A DNA stretch of 64,000 nucleotides from positions 110,011,802 to 110,075,801 of the forward strand of contig OV884058.1 in assembly GCA_930367215.1 (NCBI GenBank). The letters are read 5' to 3'. Below, piece by piece: positions 21,191-31,853 of this stretch. The DNA comes from Pollenia angustigena. Lineage: Eukaryota; Arthropoda; Insecta; Diptera; Polleniidae. The stretch's first letter is position 1. Each line of letters starts with the position of its first letter. A program made the position numbers and the translations under genes. A model generated the notes under the pieces. The model had not been told where the DNA came from. It saw nothing but the letters and a program-made list of their open reading frames with translations, and ran no database searches.

Positions 21191-22554
21191 CGGGCAACAT
21201 TTTTTTAAATGTTCTTTTTTAAGAAAAGCGTTTCTTAAAAAAATTTTTTTTAAATGTTCTTTTTTATTTCTTTCTTTTTATTTTTAATAAAACACATTTT
21301 TTATTTACTTTATTTTAGGTTTTCATTTCATTTTTATTGATTTTGTTTTTTTAGTTTTTGTTCAGTTTTTTTTTGTAACTTAAAATATTAATGTTTTGTT
21401 TAATTGTTTAAATTCATGTCCAATGTTTGTTTTTTTCGTGTTCACAATTTTTGTTATTTAATTTACACTGTTCTCGTGTTTTTTTTTGGTTTGTTTGCTT
21501 AATGTGTAACCCAACACTATTTTTTCTTGTTCTTAATGAAATTATAGTGCATCTTAAAGGTTTTAGAAAAAATCCCCGTTTTCATAACTTACCGATAGCT
21601 AAAGGTAGGATTTTTATCGGCACGGACGTATAAAAAGTGTTGCATTATTAAAACTTCAACCGTCAAGTCTTAATTTTTATGATGCCACATTATATTGCTC
21701 AAAAAATCCACAAGTTTTGCATTAAGCAATGCTGGTTTTAACATTTATTTTTGTTTTGCTCTCCACATATAATAATTTTAAAAAGCTTTAAATTTTAAAT
21801 TACATTAAAAAATTTATCTAAAGTTTCAGGCGTTTCAATTATTTGTTTTTTTTTTTCTGTAACAAGAGTTTATTTAGCAAATCGTTAGCCAGAGTTTGGT
21901 AAGTGTATTATAAATAACGTTTTTGCTAATATGACTACGGCATTTAATAACTACAAAACATTTGAATGATATGGCTACTGAATATTTATAACTGAAGTAG
22001 TTTTAGTTAAAGCAATAAAATTGGCTATAATTGTAGTATTTTAAACTAGGTATGTAACGATACGGCTTTTTGCCTATAAAATACCGATGCTCAAACAAAA
22101 ATATCGCGATATCGATACCGATTGAATTTGATTTCAAATTAAAATCAACAAAATTCAAGTAGAGTAAATTCTTTTTTATACAAAATTACAGTGTAAGAGA
22201 TTAATAATATTTTAAATTGACATTAATAAGATTTAAAAAGAAACCTTAGAATTAAATTTTAATTCATGATAAAAGTCCGTTTGTCTTGATGCAACAGAAC
22301 TTATTTGAAAACTTAAGAAATCCTGCGCCATTATTTTCAAGTTTGGGTATATCAAGTCATTGAGCCCGTAAATAAGCTGATATGCGTCTCTACAAAAATT
22401 AGAAGATCTAAGGTATCTCTAGACTTCTTAAGTTAAGAGTTAAAAGTTAAAAACGCTTCAAAGGCCAGTACTTATCAAAATTTGTACCACCTGTAGGTGC
22501 GTCCATGTCTTTAACACTTTCGGAATGCAGAGACATGCTAAGTAGCTCAATAAT
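21191..22554. other. Intron, no feature recognised
   Basis: T-rich, then AT-rich, with one TATCGCGATATCGATA patch near 22100. No credible gene. The short frame at 21427 is T-driven. Confidence 0.35.
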
Positions 22555-22557
22555 ACT

Positions 22558-22697
22558 CAGCCTGATTACGGTTGGCGTTGGCGTATACGCAAGAGTCGTT
22601 TTTTGTATCAGATTAAAGAACACAGGTTGTATGTTACTTTAATCTACTACAAAAAACGACTCAGGCGTTTACGCCAACGCCAACCTTAATCAGGCTG
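22558..22697. mobile_element. CAGCC-type MITE, 140 bp, TSD ACT
   Basis: The ends read CAGCCTGATTACGGTTGGCG and, inverted, CAGCCTGATTAAGGTTGGCG. ACT is duplicated at 22555-22557 and 22698-22700. Inside is a second stem (GTCGTTTTTTGTA facing TACAAAAAACGAC) shared with 868-1059. Confidence 0.92.
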
Positions 22698-22732
22698 ACT
22701 ATGTTCACATTTAGGGGTTTAAACGCGTTTAA

Positions 22733-23359
22733 CCCTTATGTGTGTGGAAAAAAAAACACCTTCTATAGGGTGGATAGGTACCTGGGTACCTTCATGCAAA
22801 TTGTATGAGAAATCTAATTTTTTGTCTTGTATTGTACAAACAATCGATGGTTAATGATATAATATTAGAAATTTACTCTGGTTTTCTCCTTTTCATATAT
22901 TTTTTAAAATTCTACACCCAAAAAAAAAATTTGGAATATAAAACACCTTCTATAGGGTGGATAGGTACCTGGGTACCTTCATGGAAATTGTATGAGAAAT
23001 ATAATTTTTTGTCTTGTATCGTACAAACAATCGATGGTTAATGAAATAATATTAGAATTTTACTCTGGTTTTCTCCTTTTCATATATTTTTTAAAATCCT
23101 ACACCCAAAAAAAAAATTTGTAATATAAAACGTATACAGGTACCCAGGTACCTATTCACCCTACTAAGGGTGCAAAAAGCAAATTGGTATGCCACGCCCC
23201 CCCAAACTCATATTGTATATAAACACCTATGAAAATATAATAATAACAAAAAGTTAGGAGTTCTCATGAAATTGTAGAATTGTAGACTAAAATCTTATAT
23301 AAAAAATTTCGATTTGAAAACGCAATAGGTACACAGGTACCTGTCCACACACATAAGGG
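22733..23359. mobile_element. piggyBac-like non-autonomous element (TTAA target)
   Basis: TTAA flanks CCCTTATGTGTGTGGA and its inverted copy (22729-22732, 23360-23363). The undisturbed copy at 36540-37043 shows the empty site, CGCGTTTAAGC. CCC...GGG ends and TTAA duplication are hallmarks of piggyBac. The interior consists of a 187-bp tandem duplication plus GGTACCTGGGTACC palindromes. No transposase. Confidence 0.93.
22755..23129 (+). repeat. 187-bp tandem repeat, two units
   Basis: Units start at 22755 and 22942 (AACACCTTCTATAGGGTGGA) and are about 96% alike. Each contains the GGTACCTGGGTACC palindrome. Confidence 0.93.
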
Positions 23360-23800
23360 TTAAGCAAAATGTTGATTTAGCTAATCAAAGGCGTTTACAT
23401 TTGAGATTATAGGATGACAGTTTATTAAGAAAAAAAAGCAACATCAAAATTTATATTATTTTAAAGTATTAACAAATGTATAAAAATACTTGAATTAAGT
23501 TATCAAAAGATTATTTAAAATATGAAATTGTGAAAATTAATGAATTTTTTTAAGAAGAAATAAAAACAATTAGAAGAAATCGTGGTCGTTTTTACACGTG
23601 TGAGGTTTGTTTATTGTGGCCGATTCTACATCATACTTGGTTTTAAATATTTTCAGAGGATTCTATGTGATTTATGAAGTGATTTAGTTGTAATCATGTC
23701 AATTTGAAGTGATTAACAAATCATTTCAATGTATGGCTAAGCATTTTGATTTTAATGTGATTAGAGCTTTATCACGTTCGGGGTTCTTAAACGTTTTCCA

Positions 23801-24457
23801 TCTTCGTTTATTCATTTATTATGTGAACCAATGCCATTTTTCAGTTTTAATTTTATGCTCTGCTTTTTATGTATTATTTCTCTTAGCTATTATGCATAAA
23901 ATAAGCATAGAAAATTAAATTATAAAAATATTCCAAAAACATATAAAAAGTATTGTCGTAATATCGCCGATGTATCGGTATTCGTTACTTTCCTATTTTA
24001 AACATTGAAAATCATATAAAAAGTACGATTGTATTGAATTTTCCATCCCTGATTTTATATACAAAGTTTCTCTGTATGACACCGTTTTCAAAAAATCGTT
24101 TTACATACCAAATCGCTTACTTTTTGTTTGGACAAACAAATAGGTACCTACAAAATGTTTGTAGGTATAAAATATCTTATCATTTTTAACTAATTTTAAA
24201 ATATTTGAATTATTTAAAATTGATTAAGCTTGAGGTCTTTTTATAAAAAATTATATTATATTTAATTGTTTCTCAATATTTCGCTAACCTTTGGTAAGCA
24301 TCTTCAGGCAATTAACAAAGTTTAATAAAAACAAAAAACGTTATTTATTGTTCACATTTTCAAAAATTATCAATTTAAGCAAAGAAAAATATATACGTTA
24401 TTTTAGTTTTCACTATTTTAGTTTAAAAAAAATTCCTTTTATAGGTACCTATTTATA
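23801..24457. other. Intron, no feature recognised
   Basis: AT-rich. A small AGGTACCT palindrome occurs near 24142 and 24444. Nothing else seen. Confidence 0.35.
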
Positions 24458-24459
24458 TA

Positions 24460-26251
24460 CAGTAGTGGCCACATAATTAGAAACGATTTAAGAAAAAAAA
24501 ACTATCACAGTTCAACTTCTATGAAGACCTTTACTTTACTGTAACTTATAAGAACCACTATTCAACAAGTAGACAATTTTAAATTATTTTTGAAATATTT
24601 AGTTGTTTCTGGCTGGTCACGCAATTAGAAACATGCAGTTTTTTCTGTCACTAATATTTTATTCTCATAGCTAATATTTTTCTGTCATAGCTAATATTTT
24701 TCACGTGCAGTAAACAACAGTGACACGTATTCACAAAAAAAAATGTAAATACCTATGAACCTAAAACAACAAATGTATTTATTTATTTCATTCATATATG
24801 CAATACCCCAATCGTGTGAATGCGCAACCAAATGGCTCATGTACCATTCGAGGACAATATTGTGCTTACTTTTACCAATCAAATGCAACCCTGGTGCGGC
24901 AATCGTGTGACTGTTTGCTATGCAACCGCGCGTCAATAAAAATAATAAAAATGCACCAATATTTATTGTGTTCTTGTGCGGCAATCAAACAACACAATTC
25001 GCGCCAATATTTGCCATTTTTGTTCATTAAATTTACTTTTTGGTGTTTCTTTTAGTAATTAATAAAGATAAATATGAATTTATTTATTATGCGTTATAGT
25101 TTTGTTTTTAATCATTGCTATTAACAAGCATAGCTATTCAGTGTAAATATTTTTATTCAAGATACTTAAAAAAAATTAGTATTATTTCTTTTATAGATAT
25201 TTATCTTAAATATGTCATATATTTTTCTTAAAATATTATAAATAGAATTATTCACCAAAAATTTGTTTAAATATATGTACTTATAATAAAATTTTCTTTT
25301 TTTTTAATGAACACACCAATTAGAATAAAAAAGTTACCACAACAGCTGTTTTCGCAGTCGACACAAGAAGGAACAATCGTGTGACTGTGCTGCGGCAACT
25401 TTTGTAACCATTTCGCTTTGTACCAACTAGCGGCAATTAAATTTGAATAAAACAGGGCAATCGTGTGATTTCAGAATATTTGTTTGGTGCAATTTCATTA
25501 TTGTGCGTCAATAAAGCACAATCAAAATTGTGTCAAATTGGTGCATTTGCGGCAATCGTGTTATCCCAGCTTAAGAGGGAAATAGCACAACCAAATAAGC
25601 TAAAATGGAAATACAATTTACAAAGTGCTAAAATGTATTTAGTTGAGATATACAAAATCATTAAAAAGTAGAATCAGCGAAGAATTCCAGTAGTTTTAAA
25701 CGAAATACATTATTTGAATTAATGAAATTATCACACAGAAAAAATTATTAGTAGTTTTTTATCAATCAAAAAAATTATTTTAAAAGTATTTAAATTTAAT
25801 TAATGTGATAATTGAATCAAAATTAAAAATATAATTTTGATTTAATTAACATTTCAGTTGTTTTGAAATAAATTTTGAATTAAAAAATTAATTAAATAAC
25901 AAAAAATTATTTCGTTCAAACAAAATAATTCAAACTTGTGAAATTGTTGTTGGAAATTGCCGAAATCAATCAACACATTGTTTGAAACGGCAAAGTTTTT
26001 TTAAACATTGTTTTAATTAAATTTAAAAATATCATTTATTGAGAAAAAAAAATATTCAAAATATTAAAGTTTTACAATTTTAAGTAATCAATACATATAA
26101 TCATTTTGGTAATAGGTGCATAATCAACAAATGGGTTGCTTGATTATATGAATTTCGAACAAATTTGGTGATTAGAGACAATTTTTAATTTTTTCTGTGC
26201 AAGTAAAAAAAGTTCTGTTATTAAAAAAACCTATTTATGTGGCCACCACTG
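24460..26251. mobile_element. Tc1-like element relic with TA target
   Basis: The ends read CAGTAGTGGCCACATAATTAG and, inverted, CAGTGGTGGCCACATAAATAG, with TA at 24458-24459 and 26252-26253. These ends are typical of Tc1-like transposons. No transposase motif is readable inside; much of the interior (24800-25570) is a foreign segment with repeated CAATCGTGTGA. Confidence 0.85.
24809..25563 (+). repeat. Dispersed direct motif CAATCGTGTGA (five copies)
   Basis: Copies lie at 24809, 24900, 25374, 25458 and 25553 (the last with one change), all on the + strand, several preceded by GCGG or GGG. Between them GCGCCAATATTTGCC-like motifs recur. The function is unknown. Confidence 0.8.
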
Positions 26252-26253
26252 TA

Positions 26254-27674
26254 TGTTAATTCGCACAAAATATTTAAAAGTTTTCTTTAAATTTTTTTGT
26301 AGACAAAGGTACATACCTTATTCCCTTTTAGAAAGAAGTTCATTAACCGCATTGATATTCAAAAGAAACCACTGCTATCTTTGCTTTTAATATAAGAACA
26401 TACATAGGTATATTTTTTATAAATCATATCTTTTCTATTATATCTATTTTGTACATTTTTTTTATCACACACAACCACGGAATATGAAACAAATAAGGAA
26501 TATAACCAACATACACAAAAAAAAAAACAAGAAAAAAAGTTTTGCAAAAATTTTAAAAACGAAAACAAGAACATGAGTGAGTATCGCCACCACCGTTTCA
26601 ATGAATTCGCCTTGGTAATGTTCAAAGTTTTTAAGCGAGATAAAAATAACAATTTCTCTCTTACACTTACAATCGCGCATTGGTTTCACGCTTCTCTTTT
26701 TCTGGAAGTGTTACCATCAGAAAAATTAAAAATTACACTTGAGATGTTGAAAACTTACCTAATATCAAAGTAACGTTTTGTTTTACACGTTAAAGTGAAC
26801 TTTTTGGCTGATGTTTAAAAATCATTTATCTTCATATAAAAGTGAATTACACCAAATACCCTTTTTTCCAACAAGCATACTTTTGTGCTACAGCCGTCAT
26901 CGACAGTTTTTCAGATCTGATAACACTGCTCAATTAACTCGCTCATTTGTGAGGTATACGATATCCTTTTACTCATTATATGTTGAAACCAGTGTTCGAA
27001 AATAAACAGTACGTTATTTAACGTTCGGCTCACACACCCAGGAACGATATCTATTTTTTTAGTGATTGTGTAGACATACACAACCCTTAATACCGTTCGT
27101 AATTATTTTCAAGAAAGAACCGAACATTATATTATATAATGTTCGGTTTTTCGTTAAAAAACGGAACAATTGTAGGGATACTGTAAACAAACATTATATT
27201 ATAATGTTCTATAATGTTTTTTTCGTGTGTGTATTTGGTTTTTGTAAAAATGTTTTTTTTTTTACCAGCCAAAAGGGACGAACATTAATGAGCCGAACCG
27301 AACACATTGAAGTTTGTGGATTTTCAAAAAAAAAAAAACCGAACGGAATTAAATGTTCACATCTTTTGTTGAGTTTGATAAAAACAGTAATATTTTTGTG
27401 TTCGAAAGATGACTAACAGGGAAACGTTATTTTTTTTTAATGATTTTCTACACAAACACTATTAGCGTTTGTGTTTTCCATAAATCTACCGAACCGAACA
27501 TTAAGAAACGATATTTAGTGTTAATTTTCGAACATTGGTTGAAACTTAATGTATCACACCTGCTCAAAACGATCGTTTTGAAAACTATCGATTTTCATCA
27601 CATACCTGATTCTTCGAAAATAATTAAAAAATGTAAACAATGTCTACTCGTTGAATAATGATTGTTATAAGTTA
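26254..27674. other. Intron, no element delimited
   Basis: Between about 27008 and 27500, GTTCGGTT/AACCGAAC motifs and an ATTATATTATATAATGTTCGG palindrome recur in both orientations, suggesting a decayed foldback. No ends could be fixed. Open frames here are K/F-rich noise. Confidence 0.4.
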
Positions 27675-27678
27675 AATA

Positions 27679-27871
27679 CTAGATTCAGACGGTGATTTTT
27701 TCCATGATTTTTAAGACATGATTTTTGGTGTTTGTAGGCGAACGATGTAGAAGAGCAAGCGGGGTAGACAAAAAATCGAATTTTCTGTTCTCTGCACACA
27801 TTCGTATTTTATTCATTTAAATTGTTTGTATTTAAAAAATACATGATTTTTAAATCACGGTCTGAATCTGG
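27679..27871. mobile_element. MITE with CYAGATTCAGAC ends
   Basis: The ends read CTAGATTCAGACGGTGATTT and, inverted, CCAGATTCAGACCGTGATTT. The interior has repeated CATGATTTTTAA motifs. No clear TSD. Confidence 0.75.
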
Positions 27872-28151
27872 TGATAGTAAAGGTCTTGGTAGAAGTTACA
27901 CTCGATAGTTTTTTCTTAAATCATCGTTTGTAATTATGTGGTTACCTCTGTATGTATAGGTATTAGTAAAAACATGTGAGTGTAATTAAACTTGAAAGGC
28001 AAAAAACGTGTAACACCTAAGAAAAGGAGATCAATGCCAGGTTTGTCAGATTGAAATTGCTAAAATTCTTGACATTGACTATTAAATCTTGATACTGACA
28101 ATTAAAAACTACTTTAAAAACGGGCATGTTCTAAAAATTTAAATCAAGTGA

Positions 28152-28955
28152 CTTATTCTGAATTGCGATGCGAAAATCAATGCGATGCGCAAATTAAATG
28201 CGATGCGAAGGAAAATTGGTATTCTGTTAAATTATGGCAACGCTGCTCAAATAAACGTCAGTGTCAACAAACGTCAAATTTAAAATAAATAAATTGTTTG
28301 TGTTTGGCTGTGAAAATTGTTTATAAAATTTAATCAGGACATTCTGTAAGAAAAAAAAAAATAAAAATGGATTCTGTGGTTCGACGACGAAGAAGGGCAT
28401 GATCAAAATGAAAATGTTTGGTGTGTACTTTAAAATCGGCCCAAACCTATTTAAATTAAAGTTGAAGTCAAATATTTTTGAACTGGTTTATATATTTCAT
28501 ACTTTTTTCCATCCTGCAGCTTCTCTAATAGGTGGTCCATTGATATTTAGTTCTTCAGTTAACGTTTGCCTCAAAGTATTTGCCGACTGACTGACGCATT
28601 TGGTGTTTTCAAATGGCCTCTTGCCAATTGGCTGTGCTTATTCATAAATTCTACCATTATTTTAAATTGACGCGGTTTGGTGATCTTATTGATTGCTTCC
28701 CTGAATTAAATAATAAATATATGATGAATAAATAAATCAAATATTATCTTTCACTTATATGTTTGTACTTTGCGAATGCTATTTTGTTGTCGAATAAATT
28801 TTGTGAATTTGACATTTGTTTTCGCAATGTAGAATACCGACTTGCCACCTTTTCGCATTTAAAATGCGATTAAAAAAAAACTTTGCGAATATCGCAATGT
28901 TCGCATTTATGTATTTTTGCATCGCATTGATTTTCGCATCGCAATTCAGAATAAG
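28152..28955. mobile_element. Long-TIR element carrying a zeste-like gene
   Basis: The ends are inverted copies over 30+ bp (CTTATTCTGAATTGCGATGC, then GAAAATCAATGCGATGC), followed by scattered GCGATGCG and TTCGCATT motifs. It encloses a spliced Myb/SANT-like gene remnant on the minus strand. On the + strand a short ATGGATTCTGTGGTTCGACG start (MDSVVRRRRRA, then stop) overlaps it. A PIF/Harbinger origin is plausible, since those encode a Myb-like partner protein. Confidence 0.8.
28350..28700 (-). pseudogene. Zeste/Myb-SANT-like DNA-binding protein remnant
   Basis: Minus-strand exon 1 (28700 down to 28503) follows an AG acceptor. It reads ITKPRQFKIMVEFMNKHSQL, then ARGHLKTPNASVSRQIL, then (after a frameshift near 28588) LRQTLTEELNINGPPI and REAAGWKK. 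A donor GTATGA starts at 28502. The acceptor AATAG ends at 28447, and exon 2 continues in phase with VWADFKVHTK. This is the Trp-rich three-helix pattern of the Myb/SANT-like 'regulatory protein zeste' domain, which ends in GWKKVW.D.K. The first Trp region upstream is missing. The frameshift and lost C-terminus make it a pseudogene. DNA binding as an accessory protein of its element is inferred. Confidence 0.75.
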
Positions 28956-29085
28956 CCTCCTGGTTTTAAGAGTTGTTCTCTTGTAAAGCTTATTGGTACT
29001 CACAAAATGAAATTGATAAAATCGGTTCGTTTTAAAAATTTGCTCGATTTCAAATCCACTTCATTTCATTTCTAGAACATGCCCG

Positions 29086-31737
29086 ATAATCTTTTATAAC
29101 AATAACACAATTGTTCAAACCAGGGGGCTACTCTCTATTGCGATGCAAAAGATAATTAATTTAAATATTAAAATTTGCTTTTAATTTTTGACCTACATAC
29201 CTTTGTCTAGTATTTTGGCATATAAAAGACTTAAATTTATCAGGATTTGTATCCTTACAAGTTCATCAAATGTATACATAATTCGGTTACTGGTAGTACT
29301 TATCGAACCTAGCAAAAACCCGTTTGGGTTTTTTTTTTCTTAGTTCGGGTTTAGATTTAATAGAATCATTACTTTTTAGGCTGAAACTTGATTTCTAGCA
29401 TTTTAATTTGATTTAAAGTAAACAACACAAAAAAAAAAATATTAATTAGATGTGATTAGATGCTATAAAATCGAATTCCAAGGTTGGTAAACCTAGTGAT
29501 TAGGTTCCACCATGAGATAAGGCCATATGGCAGGTACTCATATAAATCTTATCCACATCTGTGCATCTAAAATGGTATACCATTTCTCCACTGAAATGAA
29601 ATCTTGATTTTATTTGGGTAACCAGGGATGCCAGCAGATTTTGATGCAAAATTTGAGTTTTTTTGAAAAAGATTAACATTTTCCGCACTTTAATTTAAAA
29701 AATCATCGTCAGAGTTACGATATCTGCTGGTAATTTGATTTGAACGATATATTCTTTATATTTTACCTTAAATCAGCTCTTGGCAATTTTTAAATAGAGT
29801 AAATCGGCAAAATTCTTAAAAATTGACACTTTTGGCAGCCCTAAACCTAAGCAGTATTTTTCTCTCAGTTTCTAGTAATTTATTTAACTTAATCTATCTC
29901 ATTTATATGTAGGTATATATTTTTTATATTCTCTGTGTTCATTTTATATATGCATCTCTCCTGTTTCTATGTATGATATTTACAGTAACATGTGCACGAC
30001 CACACGTGCTACACAAAATACGATAATTAAAAAAAAAACTTGCTGCTTCTGTTGTTATATTTGTGTTGTTGCTGAGTTTTGTTTTTGTTTATTTTTGCGT
30101 TTGTTAAGGAAGCTTATAAAAACGGAAACCGTAAAATACAATAAAAAACAATCACATTTTATATAAAAAATAATGCAAATTGCTAAAGATTACGGAGAAG
30201 AATCAAAAGAGGTGATAGGTTTAGGGAGGAGAAACCATTAGTGCTAATATGTATGTATCTCTACATCATCATCGTGTTCTCCAATAATAAAATGTTGTAC
30301 CTATGTACATATGTATCATTAATTTCTTAATCCGGTTAGCTCAGTTGTGATTAGGTTGTAATGATTGCATGTATTATGACGGTTTAGTCCGATTGTTATT
30401 TTAAAGTTGTTTTTAAATTTACAACTTTTGATTTTTGGTATTTTTTTCATTATATACATATGTAGATACATATGTATATACGTATGTATATAGGTACACA
30501 CAAATAATAATAATTGTATAAATGTAAATACTATAGGTATGTTTATTTACATATGTAAGTATGTACATAGGCACATACTTTCATACATACATACATACAT
30601 ACATATATTTTTGTTGTGTGAATTTTGTTTTGGTCTGAATCTGTTTTGCTTAATCCTCTGGGCTTTGGGTTGGTCGATTCGTACGGTTTGACTCGGGTTT
30701 TATCGTAAATTGTTAAGTTTTATTTTTTGCAGTTTCAATGTTGCCAGTTTCGTTAACAACTGCTTTCAAACAAATAGAAAAATCTTTTTTTATTTTGCTC
30801 ATGATGATGGTAAGCAATTTACCTGTTGGACATGGACAACATTAAAAAAACGGCTTAGCTGTCGATATTTTAGAATAGTATAATAGATAGCGATTTATTC
30901 TTGCGGCTATTATTGTGGATTAATTTGTTGTCTATGGTGTTGTTAAAAAATAAAAACTGTATGTATTATCATAGCCACTGTATTACCAAAACGACATACA
31001 CATACCATACAAACCAATTAAATTTTGGTTTCTAAACTCGCCGTTACGGCAGGGCATTATGGTTATGTCACGTCTAATGCGACCTTAAGTGGGACTACTT
31101 TCTTTATTCCGCCTTAAAGAAATAGATTGAGGTTAAAAAATATAATAGTACAGATGAAATCACGGGACAAAACCTGTCAGGCCCCTACATAGGTATTATG
31201 AGTTGCATTCTACAAACGATTTTCATTAACTATCAAACAAGACAATCGAATGCAAAATTTGTATTATGAGTTGACAGTAGGTACTGTCAAAAATTTCGTT
31301 GTGCGTCGGATTTTTTAACTAACATAGTTTTGGCTTCCACGCTGCAAATAAATTTAAAAAACTTGTTGCAAGTGTTAATACCTATAGGTATGTAATTTTG
31401 TTTTGTTTTCGTATACCTACCAAGAACCACATTGTTTATTATGTTTGTTTATTTTTATGGAACTCTAAGGTCGTAAACAGCTATTAGAAATCCTTATGGA
31501 AGAAAATTAGTTTTTGGTAAATAGGATTTGCATAAAAGTTTATCCAGTAAAAAAGGAGGATGAAACCTTCTTTGGAATCAACCATACATAATTCCGAATG
31601 TGCACCATAATACCAAATACAAATTCGTTCGATTTGACAGCTGTCGAATTCGAATTTAGTTTATAATAGCACCTTAATTTTTCCAAAGTTTTATTGACGG
31701 AAATTCTCTATTTGGCTCCATTCACAAAAAGATCTAC
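29086..31737. other. Intron, mainly unrecognised
   Basis: AT-rich with no TIR/TSD pair found. 30455-30610 is microsatellite. Open frames are short, lysine/phenylalanine-rich and not gene-like. Confidence 0.4.
30455..30606 (+). repeat. TATG/CATA microsatellite tract
   Basis: Imperfect CATATGTATATACGTATG-type repeats, then CATACATACATACATACATA ending near 30604. This class is very common in higher-fly introns. Confidence 0.9.
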
Positions 31738-31829
31738 TTACATATCGTCGGTTGATTATTTAATTGTCGTATGTCGTATGTAATTTGTATCTTCATACGA
31801 CAATTAAATAATCAACCGACGATATGTAA
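31738..31829. repeat. Perfect 36-bp inverted repeat with 20-nt loop
   Basis: The left arm 31738-31773 (TTACATATCGTCGGTTGATT, then ATTTAATTGTCGTATG) is the exact reverse complement of 31794-31829. The 92-nt transcript would fold without mismatch. The hAT element at 31854 begins 24 bp downstream. Confidence 0.92.
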
Positions 31830-31853
31830 TGGAGTAGTTTTTATAAATATATG

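Larger units (their letters stand above)
22699..23800 (+). mobile_element. Element family X, copy 2, split by a piggyBac-like insertion
   Basis: It starts CTATGTTCACATTT and continues as in 36540-37043 (GTTTAAACGCGTTTAA, GCAAAATGTTGATTTAGCTA, AAGTGATTTAGTTGTAATCA). The inverted right end is degraded after CACGTTCGGG. A 627-bp element interrupts it at 22733-23359. Confidence 0.85.
28121..29085. mobile_element. Outer element with CGGGCATGTTCTA ends
   Basis: The ends read CGGGCATGTTCTAAAAATTT and, inverted, CGGGCATGTTCTAGAAATGA. The element is interrupted by the one at 28152-28955, so only about 160 bp of it remain. TSD unclear. Confidence 0.75.

Noticed and set aside
27066..27416. 116-codon plus-strand frame
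   Set aside because: Made of Lys/Phe/Asn-rich low complexity across GTTCGG palindromes; no homology pattern.
30455..30606. CRISPR-like or regulatory array
   Set aside because: Plain CATA/TATG microsatellite typical of fly introns.
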